DNA of 64,000 bases from assembly GCF_019049285.1 (NCBI RefSeq), contig NZ_JAGMUL010000082.1:1-64000 (forward strand). Reading direction: 5' to 3'. The notes under the pieces are model-generated. The model did not search any database. It was not told the origin of the DNA and saw nothing but the letters and a program-made list of their open reading frames with translations. The position numbers were made by a program, and so were the translations under genes. Positions 26,347 to 33,351 of the stretch are shown piece by piece (within the stretch, counting starts at the first letter, position 1; each line of letters opens with the position of its first letter). The stretch is from Streptomyces sp. AC550_RSS872 (GTDB lineage: Bacteria; Actinomycetota; Actinomycetes; Streptomycetales; Streptomycetaceae).

Positions 26347-26375
26347 CCCAGGTCGGCGGACAGCGGTGGAACCCG

Positions 26376-27167
26376 TCAGTCCCCTGTGCCCAGAACCCCC
26401 CGCAGCTCCTCAGGCAAATGCTCGTCGCACGACTGCTTGGCCTCGTTGGTCAGCGCGTCGTTCGTGCACGTGTAGTAGTCGCTGTACACCATCTGCGCCG
26501 TGAACCCGGCGGCCACCACCGCGATGGCCAGGGACGCCGTGACCAGGCCGCTCACCGCCGCCGTCGTCTGGGGGCGGCCGGTGGGCCGGGGCGCGGCCGG
26601 GGTGTCCGGGTCGGGGGTGCGGGGCTTGGTGCGGAGGCTGCTGATGCCCCAGTACAGGGCCAGCGCGCCCAGGAGCAGAGCCACGTACGGCCAGCTGAAC
26701 AGGGCGAAGAAGAAGGCCCACATGCCGGAGAGCAGGGCGTAACGAGCGCGGCGCTGGGCGGGGTCGGTGGGGTCCCAGCGCATGCCGGTGCCCGGGGTGC
26801 CGTTCCCGGGGCCGTCCTGGCCGGTGCCTCGGGGGTGGTCGCCGAAGCCGCTGGGGGAGCGGCCCGGCTGGCGGTCGCTCCACTGGTTGCCCCAGGGCGA
26901 GTGGCCGCCGCCCTGGTCGGACCCCTGTGAGCCGTCCTCGCCGGACGGGCGCCGCGGCTGCCAGGGGCGGTCGGGCGTGCCCTCCGGCGGCGGGGCGAAG
27001 GGGTTGTTGTCGTCCTGGGTGCCACTGCTCGGTTCGTCGCCGGACGGCTTGTCCGAGGGCGCGTCGGGCGGCGAGGCGGGCCGCTCGCGCAGCAGGACGG
27101 CGTCACGCTTCCCTCCCTGCGCTGACTGCGGAGGGAGGGTGAGGAGTCGCAGGCTGCGGTCCGACAT
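26376..27167 (-). CDS. Integral membrane protein with Pro/Gly/Asp-rich cytoplasmic N-terminus
   Basis: 263 aa. The first 145 residues are disordered (Pro, Gly, Asp, Ser, Gln) and probably cytoplasmic. Three hydrophobic stretches follow: ALLSGMWAFFFALFSW, ALLLGALALYWGI, and VSGLVTASLAIAVVAAGF, then a short extracytoplasmic tail with two Cys (YYTCTNDALTNEAKQSCDE) that could form a disulphide. No family recognised beyond small actinobacterial membrane proteins that sit beside purN. ATG at 27167 with AGGGGAAG 11 nt upstream; a much longer open frame continues to 27413 without a suitable site. Convergent with the PerM-like gene. Confidence 0.8.
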   Translation of the reverse strand: MSDRSLRLLTLPPQSAQGGKRDAVLLRERPASPPDAPSDKPSGDEPSSGTQDDNNPFAPPPEGTPDRPWQPRRPSGEDGSQGSDQGGGHSPWGNQWSDRQPGRSPSGFGDHPRGTGQDGPGNGTPGTGMRWDPTDPAQRRARYALLSGMWAFFFALFSWPYVALLLGALALYWGISSLRTKPRTPDPDTPAAPRPTGRPQTTAAVSGLVTASLAIAVVAAGFTAQMVYSDYYTCTNDALTNEAKQSCDEHLPEELRGVLGTGD

Positions 27168-27343
27168 CAAGTGAGCGTCTTCCCCTTGGTGAACGACTGA
27201 TCTTGGTGAACGACTGATCCGACATGAGCTGTCACCTCGTGAACGCACCACACCACCACGGCGTTCCCGGGTCCGGCTCCCCCCAGACGCTACCTTCCGG
27301 CCAGGCCCCCGTCCCGTGGGGGGCGTCGGGAGTGCCGGTATCG

Positions 27344-27371
27344 TTGCTGACGGTCGGCCGCTTCGTAGACT
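27344..27371 (+). promoter_or_regulatory. Candidate housekeeping promoter of purN-purH
   Basis: TTGCTG (27344-27349) and TAGACT (27366-27371) are separated by 16 bp and lie about 70 bp before the purN start. The match to the HrdB-type consensus is good but unproven. Confidence 0.4.
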
Positions 27372-27440
27372 TCCCCGTATCCGAGGGCGCGAAGCATTCG
27401 TACGACCATACAAAGACGCTCACCGAGAAAGGGCTCCACC

Positions 27441-28055
27441 GTGGCCAAGCGCCTCGTCGTGCTGGTCTCCGGATCCGGCACCAACCTTCAGGCGCTGCTC
27501 GACGAGATCGCCGCCGTCGGTCCCGAGGCGTACGGCGCCGAGATCGTGGCCGTCGGCGCGGACCGCGAGAACATCGAGGGGCTCGCGCGGGCCGAGCGTG
27601 CCGGACTGCCCACCTTCGTGCGGAAGGTCAAGGACTACGGCAGCCGTGAGGAGTGGGACGCGGCGCTCGCCGACGCCGTCTCCGCCCACGAGCCCGACCT
27701 CGTGGTCTCCGCCGGGTTCATGAAGATCGTGGGGAAGGAGTTCCTCGCGCGCTTCGGCGGCCGGTTCGTCAACACCCACCCGGCCCTGCTCCCCAGTTTT
27801 CCCGGCGCCCACGGCGTCCGCGACGCCCTCGCGTACGGCGCCCGGGTCACCGGCTGCACCGTCCACTTCGTCGACGACGGCGTCGACACCGGACCGATCA
27901 TCGCCCAGGGCGTGGTGGAGATCCGGGACGAGGACGACGAGAGCGCTCTGCACGAGCGCATCAAGGAAGTCGAGCGAAGGCTGCTCGTCGAGGTCGTGGG
28001 GCGGCTCGCCCGTAACGGCTATCGCATTGAGGGACGAAAGGTAGTTATCCAGTGA
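27441..28055 (+). CDS. purN: Phosphoribosylglycinamide formyltransferase
   Basis: 204 aa. Transfers formyl from 10-formyl-THF to GAR in purine synthesis. The GAR-binding loop VLVSGSGTNLQALL is at the start; the catalytic Asn-His-Asp set is visible as NTHPALLPSFPGAHG (Asn and His) and the DDGVDTGP segment (Asp). GTG at 27441 follows AGAAAGGG. Its TGA overlaps the purH GTG by 4 nt, so translation is coupled. FolD at 43892 makes its cofactor. Confidence 0.97.
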   Translation: MAKRLVVLVSGSGTNLQALLDEIAAVGPEAYGAEIVAVGADRENIEGLARAERAGLPTFVRKVKDYGSREEWDAALADAVSAHEPDLVVSAGFMKIVGKEFLARFGGRFVNTHPALLPSFPGAHGVRDALAYGARVTGCTVHFVDDGVDTGPIIAQGVVEIRDEDDESALHERIKEVERRLLVEVVGRLARNGYRIEGRKVVIQ

Positions 28056-29617
28056 CCGCCACCGCCGAGAGCAACAAGCGGGCCATTCGCCGGGCGCTCG
28101 TCAGCGTCTACGACAAGACCGGTCTGGAAGACCTCGCGCGCGGCCTGCACGAGGCGGGCGTCGAGCTCGTCTCGACCGGCTCCACGGCCGCCAAGATCGC
28201 CGCGGCCGGTGTCCCGGTCACCAAGGTCGAGGAGCTCACCGGCTTCCCCGAGTGCCTGGACGGCCGGGTCAAGACCCTGCACCCGCGCGTGCACGCCGGC
28301 ATCCTCGCCGACCTGCGCCTGGAGGACCACCAGCGGCAGCTGGCCGAGCTGGGTGTCGAGCCGTTCGACCTCGTCGTGGTCAACCTCTACCCGTTCGAGG
28401 CGACCGTCGCCTCCGGTGCCTCGCCCGACGAGTGCGTCGAGCAGATCGACATCGGCGGTCCGTCGATGGTCCGTGCCGCCGCCAAGAACCACCCCTCGGT
28501 GGCGGTCGTGACCAGCCCCGACCGTTACGCCGACGTGCTCACCGCGGTCGCCTCCGGCGGGTTCGACCTGGGTGCCCGCAAGAAGCTCGCCGCCGAGGCG
28601 TTCCGGCACACCGCCGAGTACGACGTGGCGGTTGCCGCATGGTTCGCCGCGGACTACGCGGGCGACGGCGCGGAGTTCCCCGAGTTCCTCGGCGTGACGT
28701 ACCAGCGCAAGCAGGTCCTGCGCTACGGCGAGAACCCGCACCAGCCCGCCGCCCTCTACACAGGCGGCTGCGGCGGTCTGGCCCAGGCCGAGCAGCTGCA
28801 CGGCAAGGAGATGTCGTACAACAACTACACCGACACGGACGCCGCCCGCCGTGCCGCGTACGACCACGACGAGCCCTGCGTCGCGATCATCAAGCACGCC
28901 AACCCGTGCGGCATCGCGATCGGCGCGGACGTCGCCGAGGCGCATCGCAAGGCGCACGCCTGTGACCCGCTGTCCGCGTTCGGCGGCGTGATCGCGGTCA
29001 ACCGGCCGGTCAGCAAGGAGATGGCGGAGCAGGTCGCCGAGATCTTCACCGAGGTCATCGTCGCCCCCGACTACGAGCCGGGCGCGCTCGACGCCCTCGC
29101 GAAGAAGAAGAACATCCGCGTCCTGCGCTGCCCCGAAGCACCCGAGCTGGTCGCGGAGTTCAAGCCGATCGACGGCGGCGGGCTCGCCCAGATCACCGAC
29201 ACCTTCCAGGCCGACGGCGACGACCCCGCCAACTGGACCCTCGCGACCGGCGAGGCCCTCTCCGCCGACGAGCTCGCCGAGCTCGCCTTCGCCTGGAAGG
29301 CGTGCCGGGCCGTCAAGTCCAACGCCATCCTGCTCGCCAAGGACGGCGCGTCCGTCGGCGTCGGCATGGGCCAGGTCAACCGGGTCGACTCCTGCAAGCT
29401 GGCGGTCGAGCGGGCCGGGGCCGAGCGGGCCCGGGGCTCGTACGTCGCCTCGGACGCGTTCTTCCCGTTCCCGGACAACATCGACGTCCTGGGCGAGGCC
29501 GGTGTCAAGGCCATCGTCCAGCCCGGCGGTTCGGTCCGCGACGAGCTGGTCGTGGAGGCGGCGCAGAAGGCCGGCATCACGATGTACTTCACGGGGACGC
29601 GGCACTTCTTCCACTGA
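28052..29617 (+). CDS. purH: Bifunctional AICAR formyltransferase / IMP cyclohydrolase
   Basis: 521 aa. The N-terminal MGS-like IMP cyclohydrolase domain (about 1-200) has ALVSVYDKTGLEDLARGL and the KTLHPRVHAGIL signature. The C-terminal formyltransferase domain (about 205-521) has RYGENPHQPAA, the KHANPCG motif and CDPLSAFGGVIAVN. It performs the last two steps to IMP. GTG start at 28052 overlapping the purN stop. A 12-bp stem terminator follows at 29634. Confidence 0.98.
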   Translation: MTATAESNKRAIRRALVSVYDKTGLEDLARGLHEAGVELVSTGSTAAKIAAAGVPVTKVEELTGFPECLDGRVKTLHPRVHAGILADLRLEDHQRQLAELGVEPFDLVVVNLYPFEATVASGASPDECVEQIDIGGPSMVRAAAKNHPSVAVVTSPDRYADVLTAVASGGFDLGARKKLAAEAFRHTAEYDVAVAAWFAADYAGDGAEFPEFLGVTYQRKQVLRYGENPHQPAALYTGGCGGLAQAEQLHGKEMSYNNYTDTDAARRAAYDHDEPCVAIIKHANPCGIAIGADVAEAHRKAHACDPLSAFGGVIAVNRPVSKEMAEQVAEIFTEVIVAPDYEPGALDALAKKKNIRVLRCPEAPELVAEFKPIDGGGLAQITDTFQADGDDPANWTLATGEALSADELAELAFAWKACRAVKSNAILLAKDGASVGVGMGQVNRVDSCKLAVERAGAERARGSYVASDAFFPFPDNIDVLGEAGVKAIVQPGGSVRDELVVEAAQKAGITMYFTGTRHFFH

Positions 29618-29633
29618 GCCGCACCTGCTTGTG

Positions 29634-29662
29634 GGGCCCGCCGGTCGGTGACCGGCGGGCCC
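29634..29662. terminator. Bidirectional terminator after purH
   Basis: Perfect 12-bp stem GGGCCCGCCGGT (29634-29645) with its complement (29651-29662) and a 5-nt loop, 16 bp after the purH stop and 19 bp before the end of the convergent kinase gene. Confidence 0.8.
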
Positions 29663-29681
29663 TCGCCCGTTCAGGTCGCCG

Positions 29682-31478
29682 TCATGACGAACGGCGCAGC
29701 GCCGCCCAGGTGTCGGGCCCGACCTCGCCGTCGACGGCCAGCCCCTTGTCGCTCTGGAACAGCCTGACCGCCGACTCCGTGTCCGCCCCGAACTCGCCGT
29801 CCACTCCGGACCCGCCGACGCTGTAGCCGCGCTTGGTGAGCATGCACTGCACCTGGAGGACGCGCTGCCCCCTGTCGCCCCGGTCGGTGAGTTCGGTGCC
29901 GGAGTAGTGGGTGCAGTCGGAGAGCCAGGGCGGGGTGGCGGGTGTGGTGGCGGTCTTGGTGGGGGTGGGGGACGGGGCGTTGCCGCCGCCTCCGCTGCCG
30001 CTGGTGCCGCCGTCGGACGGGGCGGAGGTCTCGTCGGTGGGAGCGGCCTGCGTTCCGCCGTCCGTCCCGCCGGTGGACGCGTCCGGGTCGGCGGTCTCCT
30101 CCGCAGCCGAGCCGGTGTCCTTCCCGCTTACCTTCCCGTCCCCCTTCCCGTCCCCCTTCCCGTCCCCCTTCTCCTTGCCCTTGTCGCCGGAGGGCGAGGT
30201 GGTCGGGGAAGGGGAGGACGAGGCGTCGCCGGGGGCGGTGCTCTCGGCGGCCGTCGCCGCGGCCGGGGCCGTGTTGTCGGCGGCAGGGCGGGTGAGGAAG
30301 AAGGCGCCCGCGGCGAGGGCGCACACGGCGAGACCGGCCGTGGCGGCGAGGTAGGCCTTGCGCCGCTTCCGTCCGCCGCCGTCGCCGAGCGTGGACGCCT
30401 GCGTGGCGCCGGGGGCCGGCGAGACCGAGTGCCCCGCACGCGTACGCAACTGGACGGTCTCGTGCGCGCCCTGCTGGTCCTGCACGAGCCGCTGGACGGG
30501 GACCCGTTCGAGTACGTCACAGGCCTGCCGTCGGGCCAGCAGCCGGCCGGCCAGCGGCTCGTCCCAGGAGGGGACGCGGCCGTGACCGGCGGCCACCGCG
30601 GCCTCCGTCAGCCGGCCCGGGGTGGGACGGCCGGCGGGGTCCTTGGAGAGGCAGGCCGACAGCAGCGCGGCCAGCTCCGCGTCCCGTGCCGCGAGTCCGG
30701 CCATGACGTCGGCCTTGGGCTCCTCGAACGCGACCCGGTGCATCACGTCGACGCCCGTCCCGTCGCCGAACGGGGCGTGCCCGGTGGCGGCGTAGATCAG
30801 ACTCCCGGCGAGTGAGAAGACGTCGGAGGCGGTGTCGCAGCGGCCCTCGCGCAGATACTCGGGCGCCATGAAGGCGGGCGTACCGACCCTGCTGCCGGTG
30901 GAGGTGATCGCGCTGCTGTCGGCGGCCTGCGCGATGCCGAAGTCGATGACGTGCGCGCCCTGTTGGGACAGGATCACGTTGGACGGCTTGAGATCCCGGT
31001 GTACGACGCCGGCGACGGCCAGCGCCGACAGGGCCTGTCCGAGATCGCCGACCAGCCGCCAGACCCCCTGGCATGCGAGCGTGCCGCACTCGCGGACGGC
31101 GTCGGCCAGGTTGAAGCCGGGCAGATACTGCGTCGCCATCCACAGCAGCGAGTCGTCGAACCCGGTACCGAGCAACTGCGGCGCCTGCGCCGAACGCACC
31201 CGGGCGTGCAGGGACGCCTCCCGCTCGAAGCGCCGGCGGAAGCGGGGGTCCTCGGCGTACTCGGGACGGATCACCTTGACGGCTGCGAGGCCGGGGGTTC
31301 CGTCGGCGGGACGGGCCAGATACACCCGGCCCATGCCGCCGCTGCCGAGGAGGCCGAGGGGCAGGTAGGGGCCGATGCGGCCGGGGTCGGCGGGGCGCAG
31401 CGGGGTGGCGCCCGCCTGCGGCAGCGCGGTGCCGCCGTACACCGGGGTGTACGGCGACCCGGGTGGCTGGTCTGTCAT
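29682..31478 (-). CDS. Transmembrane Ser/Thr protein kinase with peptidoglycan-binding ectodomain
   Basis: 598 aa. Kinase domain about 45-300: Gly loop LGSGGMGRVYLA, Lys in AAVKVIRPE, catalytic loop VVHRDLKPSN, DFGIAQ, and GTPAFMAPEY in the activation segment, all canonical. One membrane helix near 375-397 (AYLAATAGLAVCALAAGAFFL). A long Thr/Ser/Gly/Asp-rich linker with repeated KGDG precedes a peptidoglycan_binding_1 domain (about 530-598) whose DGEFGADTESAVRLFQ and GEVGPDTWAAL motifs are typical. It should phosphorylate cytoplasmic Ser/Thr targets in response to wall structure. ATG at 31478 with GGGGGACCC. Convergent with purH. Confidence 0.94.
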   Translation of the reverse strand: MTDQPPGSPYTPVYGGTALPQAGATPLRPADPGRIGPYLPLGLLGSGGMGRVYLARPADGTPGLAAVKVIRPEYAEDPRFRRRFEREASLHARVRSAQAPQLLGTGFDDSLLWMATQYLPGFNLADAVRECGTLACQGVWRLVGDLGQALSALAVAGVVHRDLKPSNVILSQQGAHVIDFGIAQAADSSAITSTGSRVGTPAFMAPEYLREGRCDTASDVFSLAGSLIYAATGHAPFGDGTGVDVMHRVAFEEPKADVMAGLAARDAELAALLSACLSKDPAGRPTPGRLTEAAVAAGHGRVPSWDEPLAGRLLARRQACDVLERVPVQRLVQDQQGAHETVQLRTRAGHSVSPAPGATQASTLGDGGGRKRRKAYLAATAGLAVCALAAGAFFLTRPAADNTAPAAATAAESTAPGDASSSPSPTTSPSGDKGKEKGDGKGDGKGDGKVSGKDTGSAAEETADPDASTGGTDGGTQAAPTDETSAPSDGGTSGSGGGGNAPSPTPTKTATTPATPPWLSDCTHYSGTELTDRGDRGQRVLQVQCMLTKRGYSVGGSGVDGEFGADTESAVRLFQSDKGLAVDGEVGPDTWAALRRSS

Positions 31479-31950
31479 GGGTCCCCCGACCTGCTCTTTC
31501 CTTCGCAACGTGCTCTCGTGCCACGCCAGTTGGCTGATGAGAGGCTATCGTCCCGCCGCCGGGAAGTGTCCCGGACGCGGCGGGAACGGGGCGGGGGCGC
31601 CGTAGGACCGTGCGACGGAGGCAGGAGCCGGCTGAGTCGCCGGCCATCCGAGCAGGAACAGGAACTGGAAGACGCGGGCTGCGGGATGCACGGGCGGGAG
31701 TCTCCACTGCGGCAGGGCGGGGAGGAGGGGGGCGGGACAGCCGCGGTGAGCGTGGAAAGGTGACGCTCACCGCGGCTGTGCGCCCGGACTCGACCGCGCA
31801 CCCCTGTTCGCGGTCTCCTCCATCGGCTGTGCCGACTCCCCCCGGGGCGGCACGGTGCCATCGTGGCGGACGTGAGGGGAGCGCGGTACCTGGATAGTTA
31901 CAGGGTCGTCGGGCTCAGGACCTCACCCCACTTGATCTCGTGGATCCTGG
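31479..31950. other. Intergenic region upstream of the kinase gene
   Basis: 472 bp, no supported gene. It should hold the kinase promoter on the minus strand and contains the long perfect inverted repeat at 31737-31779. Small open frames give Arg/Gly-rich products without ribosome binding sites. Confidence 0.45.
31737..31779. terminator. 17-bp perfect inverted repeat, terminator-like
   Basis: ACAGCCGCGGTGAGCGT (31737-31753) pairs without mismatch with 31763-31779 around a 9-nt loop. It lies 170 bp past the stop of the minus-strand gene at 31951, so it may terminate that transcript; it has no T-run and could alternatively be an operator for the kinase gene. Confidence 0.6.
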
Positions 31951-32415
31951 TCAGCCGATGAAGCTACCGGGCAGGCAGCTGCGCCCGGGGTCGCCGTTCC
32001 GGTAGAAGTACCAGTCCATCGCCTTGCGGGTGTCGGGGCCGTAGATCCCGTCCACCTCGATCCTCGCGTCCCTTTGCACCGCCTTGACGGCCTCACGTGT
32101 CTTGTCCCCGTAGATGCCGTCGAACCCGCCGGTGCTCAGGCCGTGGCAGTGGTTCAGGTTGAACTGAAGTTCCTTGACGGCCGAGCTCTGGTTGCCGTAC
32201 TTCAGGATGCAGTCCCTGGTGCCGTTCCCCTTGTAGTACGGCTGATTGACGGTGTCAGTCCCGCCGGCCTTCACGGACTTGACGCCGTTGCACGTCGGAT
32301 ACGAGGCGGCGAACGTGGACGGTGCGGCGGCGATCATGCCGCCCAGGAGGCTCGCCGTGAGGACTCCTGCGGAAACGGCTGCCCTGGTGCGGAGGAGCGG
32401 GCGGTTCTGGAACAT
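31951..32415 (-). CDS. Small secreted peptidoglycan-binding protein
   Basis: 154 aa. Signal peptide (basic N-terminus, AGVLTASLLGGMIAAAPSTFA) with cleavage near FAA-SY. The mature protein is one peptidoglycan_binding_1 domain: VKELQFNLNHCHGLSTGGFDG, then YGDKTREAVKAVQ and DGIYGPDTRKAMDWY. Two or three Cys pairs (Cys in YPTCNG, RDCILK, NHCHG, RSCLPG) suggest disulphides outside the cell. No catalytic domain. ATG at 32415 with GGGAGAG. It belongs to the local set of wall-binding proteins and might compete for the same ligand as the kinase ectodomains. Confidence 0.88.
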   Translation of the reverse strand: MFQNRPLLRTRAAVSAGVLTASLLGGMIAAAPSTFAASYPTCNGVKSVKAGGTDTVNQPYYKGNGTRDCILKYGNQSSAVKELQFNLNHCHGLSTGGFDGIYGDKTREAVKAVQRDARIEVDGIYGPDTRKAMDWYFYRNGDPGRSCLPGSFIG

Positions 32416-32465
32416 GTGGCTCTCCCTATGCTGTGCGGCTCTCTTCTGACCTGTCCGCGCCGCAA

Positions 32466-32777
32466 TCATGGTTGGGGGGGGAAGGGGTGGGGAACCTGAA
32501 ATGTTTCAGGGTCGCCAGGGGAGAGGCTCACCTCGCACCACACCGTCTTGCCTCCAGGTGTCAGCCATACGCCCCAGCGTCGGGCGACCGCGTCGAGCAG
32601 GAGCAGGCCGCGGCCCGTCTCGTCGTCCTCGCCCGGGTGACGCGCGATGAGCCAGGCGTGCGGGTCCGGATCCGTGACCTCCAGGCGGGTACGGCCGTCG
32701 GGAGTGCGGAACAGACGGACGGTCACCGGGGTGGCCTCGCCGACGTGCTCGATCACGTTCGTCAGCAACTCGCTCAC
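32466..32777 (-). CDS. N-terminally short RsbW/SpoIIAB-type ATPase (HATPase_c)
   Basis: 103 aa. The Bergerat ATP-binding boxes are present: N box SELLTNVIEHVGE at the very start, DPDPHAW (G1-like), and TGRGLLLLDAVARRWGV (G2). This fold forms anti-sigma or regulatory kinases in Streptomyces. Full-length relatives have 20-40 more residues before the N box. Here GTG at 32777 overlaps the stop of the upstream gene (GTGA), so translation is coupled. Yet the ten in-frame codons before GTG still read RRAVSEAQLC, which is family-like, and the frame stays open back to about 32842 without another start codon. The protein may be truncated, or begin at a non-standard site. Confidence 0.72.
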   Translation of the reverse strand: MSELLTNVIEHVGEATPVTVRLFRTPDGRTRLEVTDPDPHAWLIARHPGEDDETGRGLLLLDAVARRWGVWLTPGGKTVWCEVSLSPGDPETFQVPHPFPPQP

Positions 32778-33340
32778 GCAGAGCTGGGCTTCGGAGACGG
32801 CCCGGCGGTGAGGTAGTAGAGCGATAGGTCCGCGCTGTCGTCGTCACCGCCCCAGCGGACCGCCCCCGCGCAGTCCGCGACGATCGCCCGGATTCTCTCG
32901 ACCTGCCGCGGGAAGTAACTGCCGGAGGCCCTCGCGCCGGGGACGATCCGCAGGGCCGTGCCCGAGGACAGGTTGGAGGCGGGGCTGGTCAGCGGCGTGC
33001 GGCCGATTCTGCTCCAGCCTTGCAGGTCGCCCGCGCGAAGTTCCTGGACCTCGTAGTGGAAGCGGCGCGCTATGTCGAGGAGCAGCAGTTCCGGAAGGCC
33101 GATCCGAACGTCGACGCGGAGCCCGGTTCCGGAGACCGAGCGGGTCAGGACCGTAGAAGCGTGGTTGGTCCGGTTCTGGATCTCCCAGCCGTTCTGTGAC
33201 AGGGGGATCTTCGTCGGCCGGGGGCGGGACGCCGGCGCGGTGCGGTCGGCCGCCGTGGCGGTGCCGCTCGGAAGGAGATACGCGGCCGTGGCGGCGGTGC
33301 CCACGGCCAGGACGGAGCGGCGGTTGGGGTGCGTGCTCAT
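32774..33340 (-). CDS. Tat-exported protein of unknown function
   Basis: 188 aa. The N-terminus NRRSVLAVGTAATAAYL is a twin-arginine type signal, cleaved near ATA-ADR. The mature part (NGWEIQNRT, VSGTGLRVDVRIG, ARRFHYEVQEL, SNLSSGTALRI, GSYFPRQVERIRAIVADC) is compact, acidic-basic mixed and looks like a small folded wall-associated domain; no family is named with confidence. ATG at 33340, 11 bp after the DUF1906 gene, with GAGAGG upstream. It is probably co-transcribed with that gene and its stop overlaps the start of the ATPase gene. Confidence 0.75.
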   Translation of the reverse strand: MSTHPNRRSVLAVGTAATAAYLLPSGTATAADRTAPASRPRPTKIPLSQNGWEIQNRTNHASTVLTRSVSGTGLRVDVRIGLPELLLLDIARRFHYEVQELRAGDLQGWSRIGRTPLTSPASNLSSGTALRIVPGARASGSYFPRQVERIRAIVADCAGAVRWGGDDDSADLSLYYLTAGPSPKPSSA

Positions 33341-33351
33341 GGCGAAGCCTC

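Noticed and set aside
28019..29614. Antisense frame over purH
   Set aside because: purH is intact on the plus strand with all signatures; no ribosome binding site for the antisense frame.
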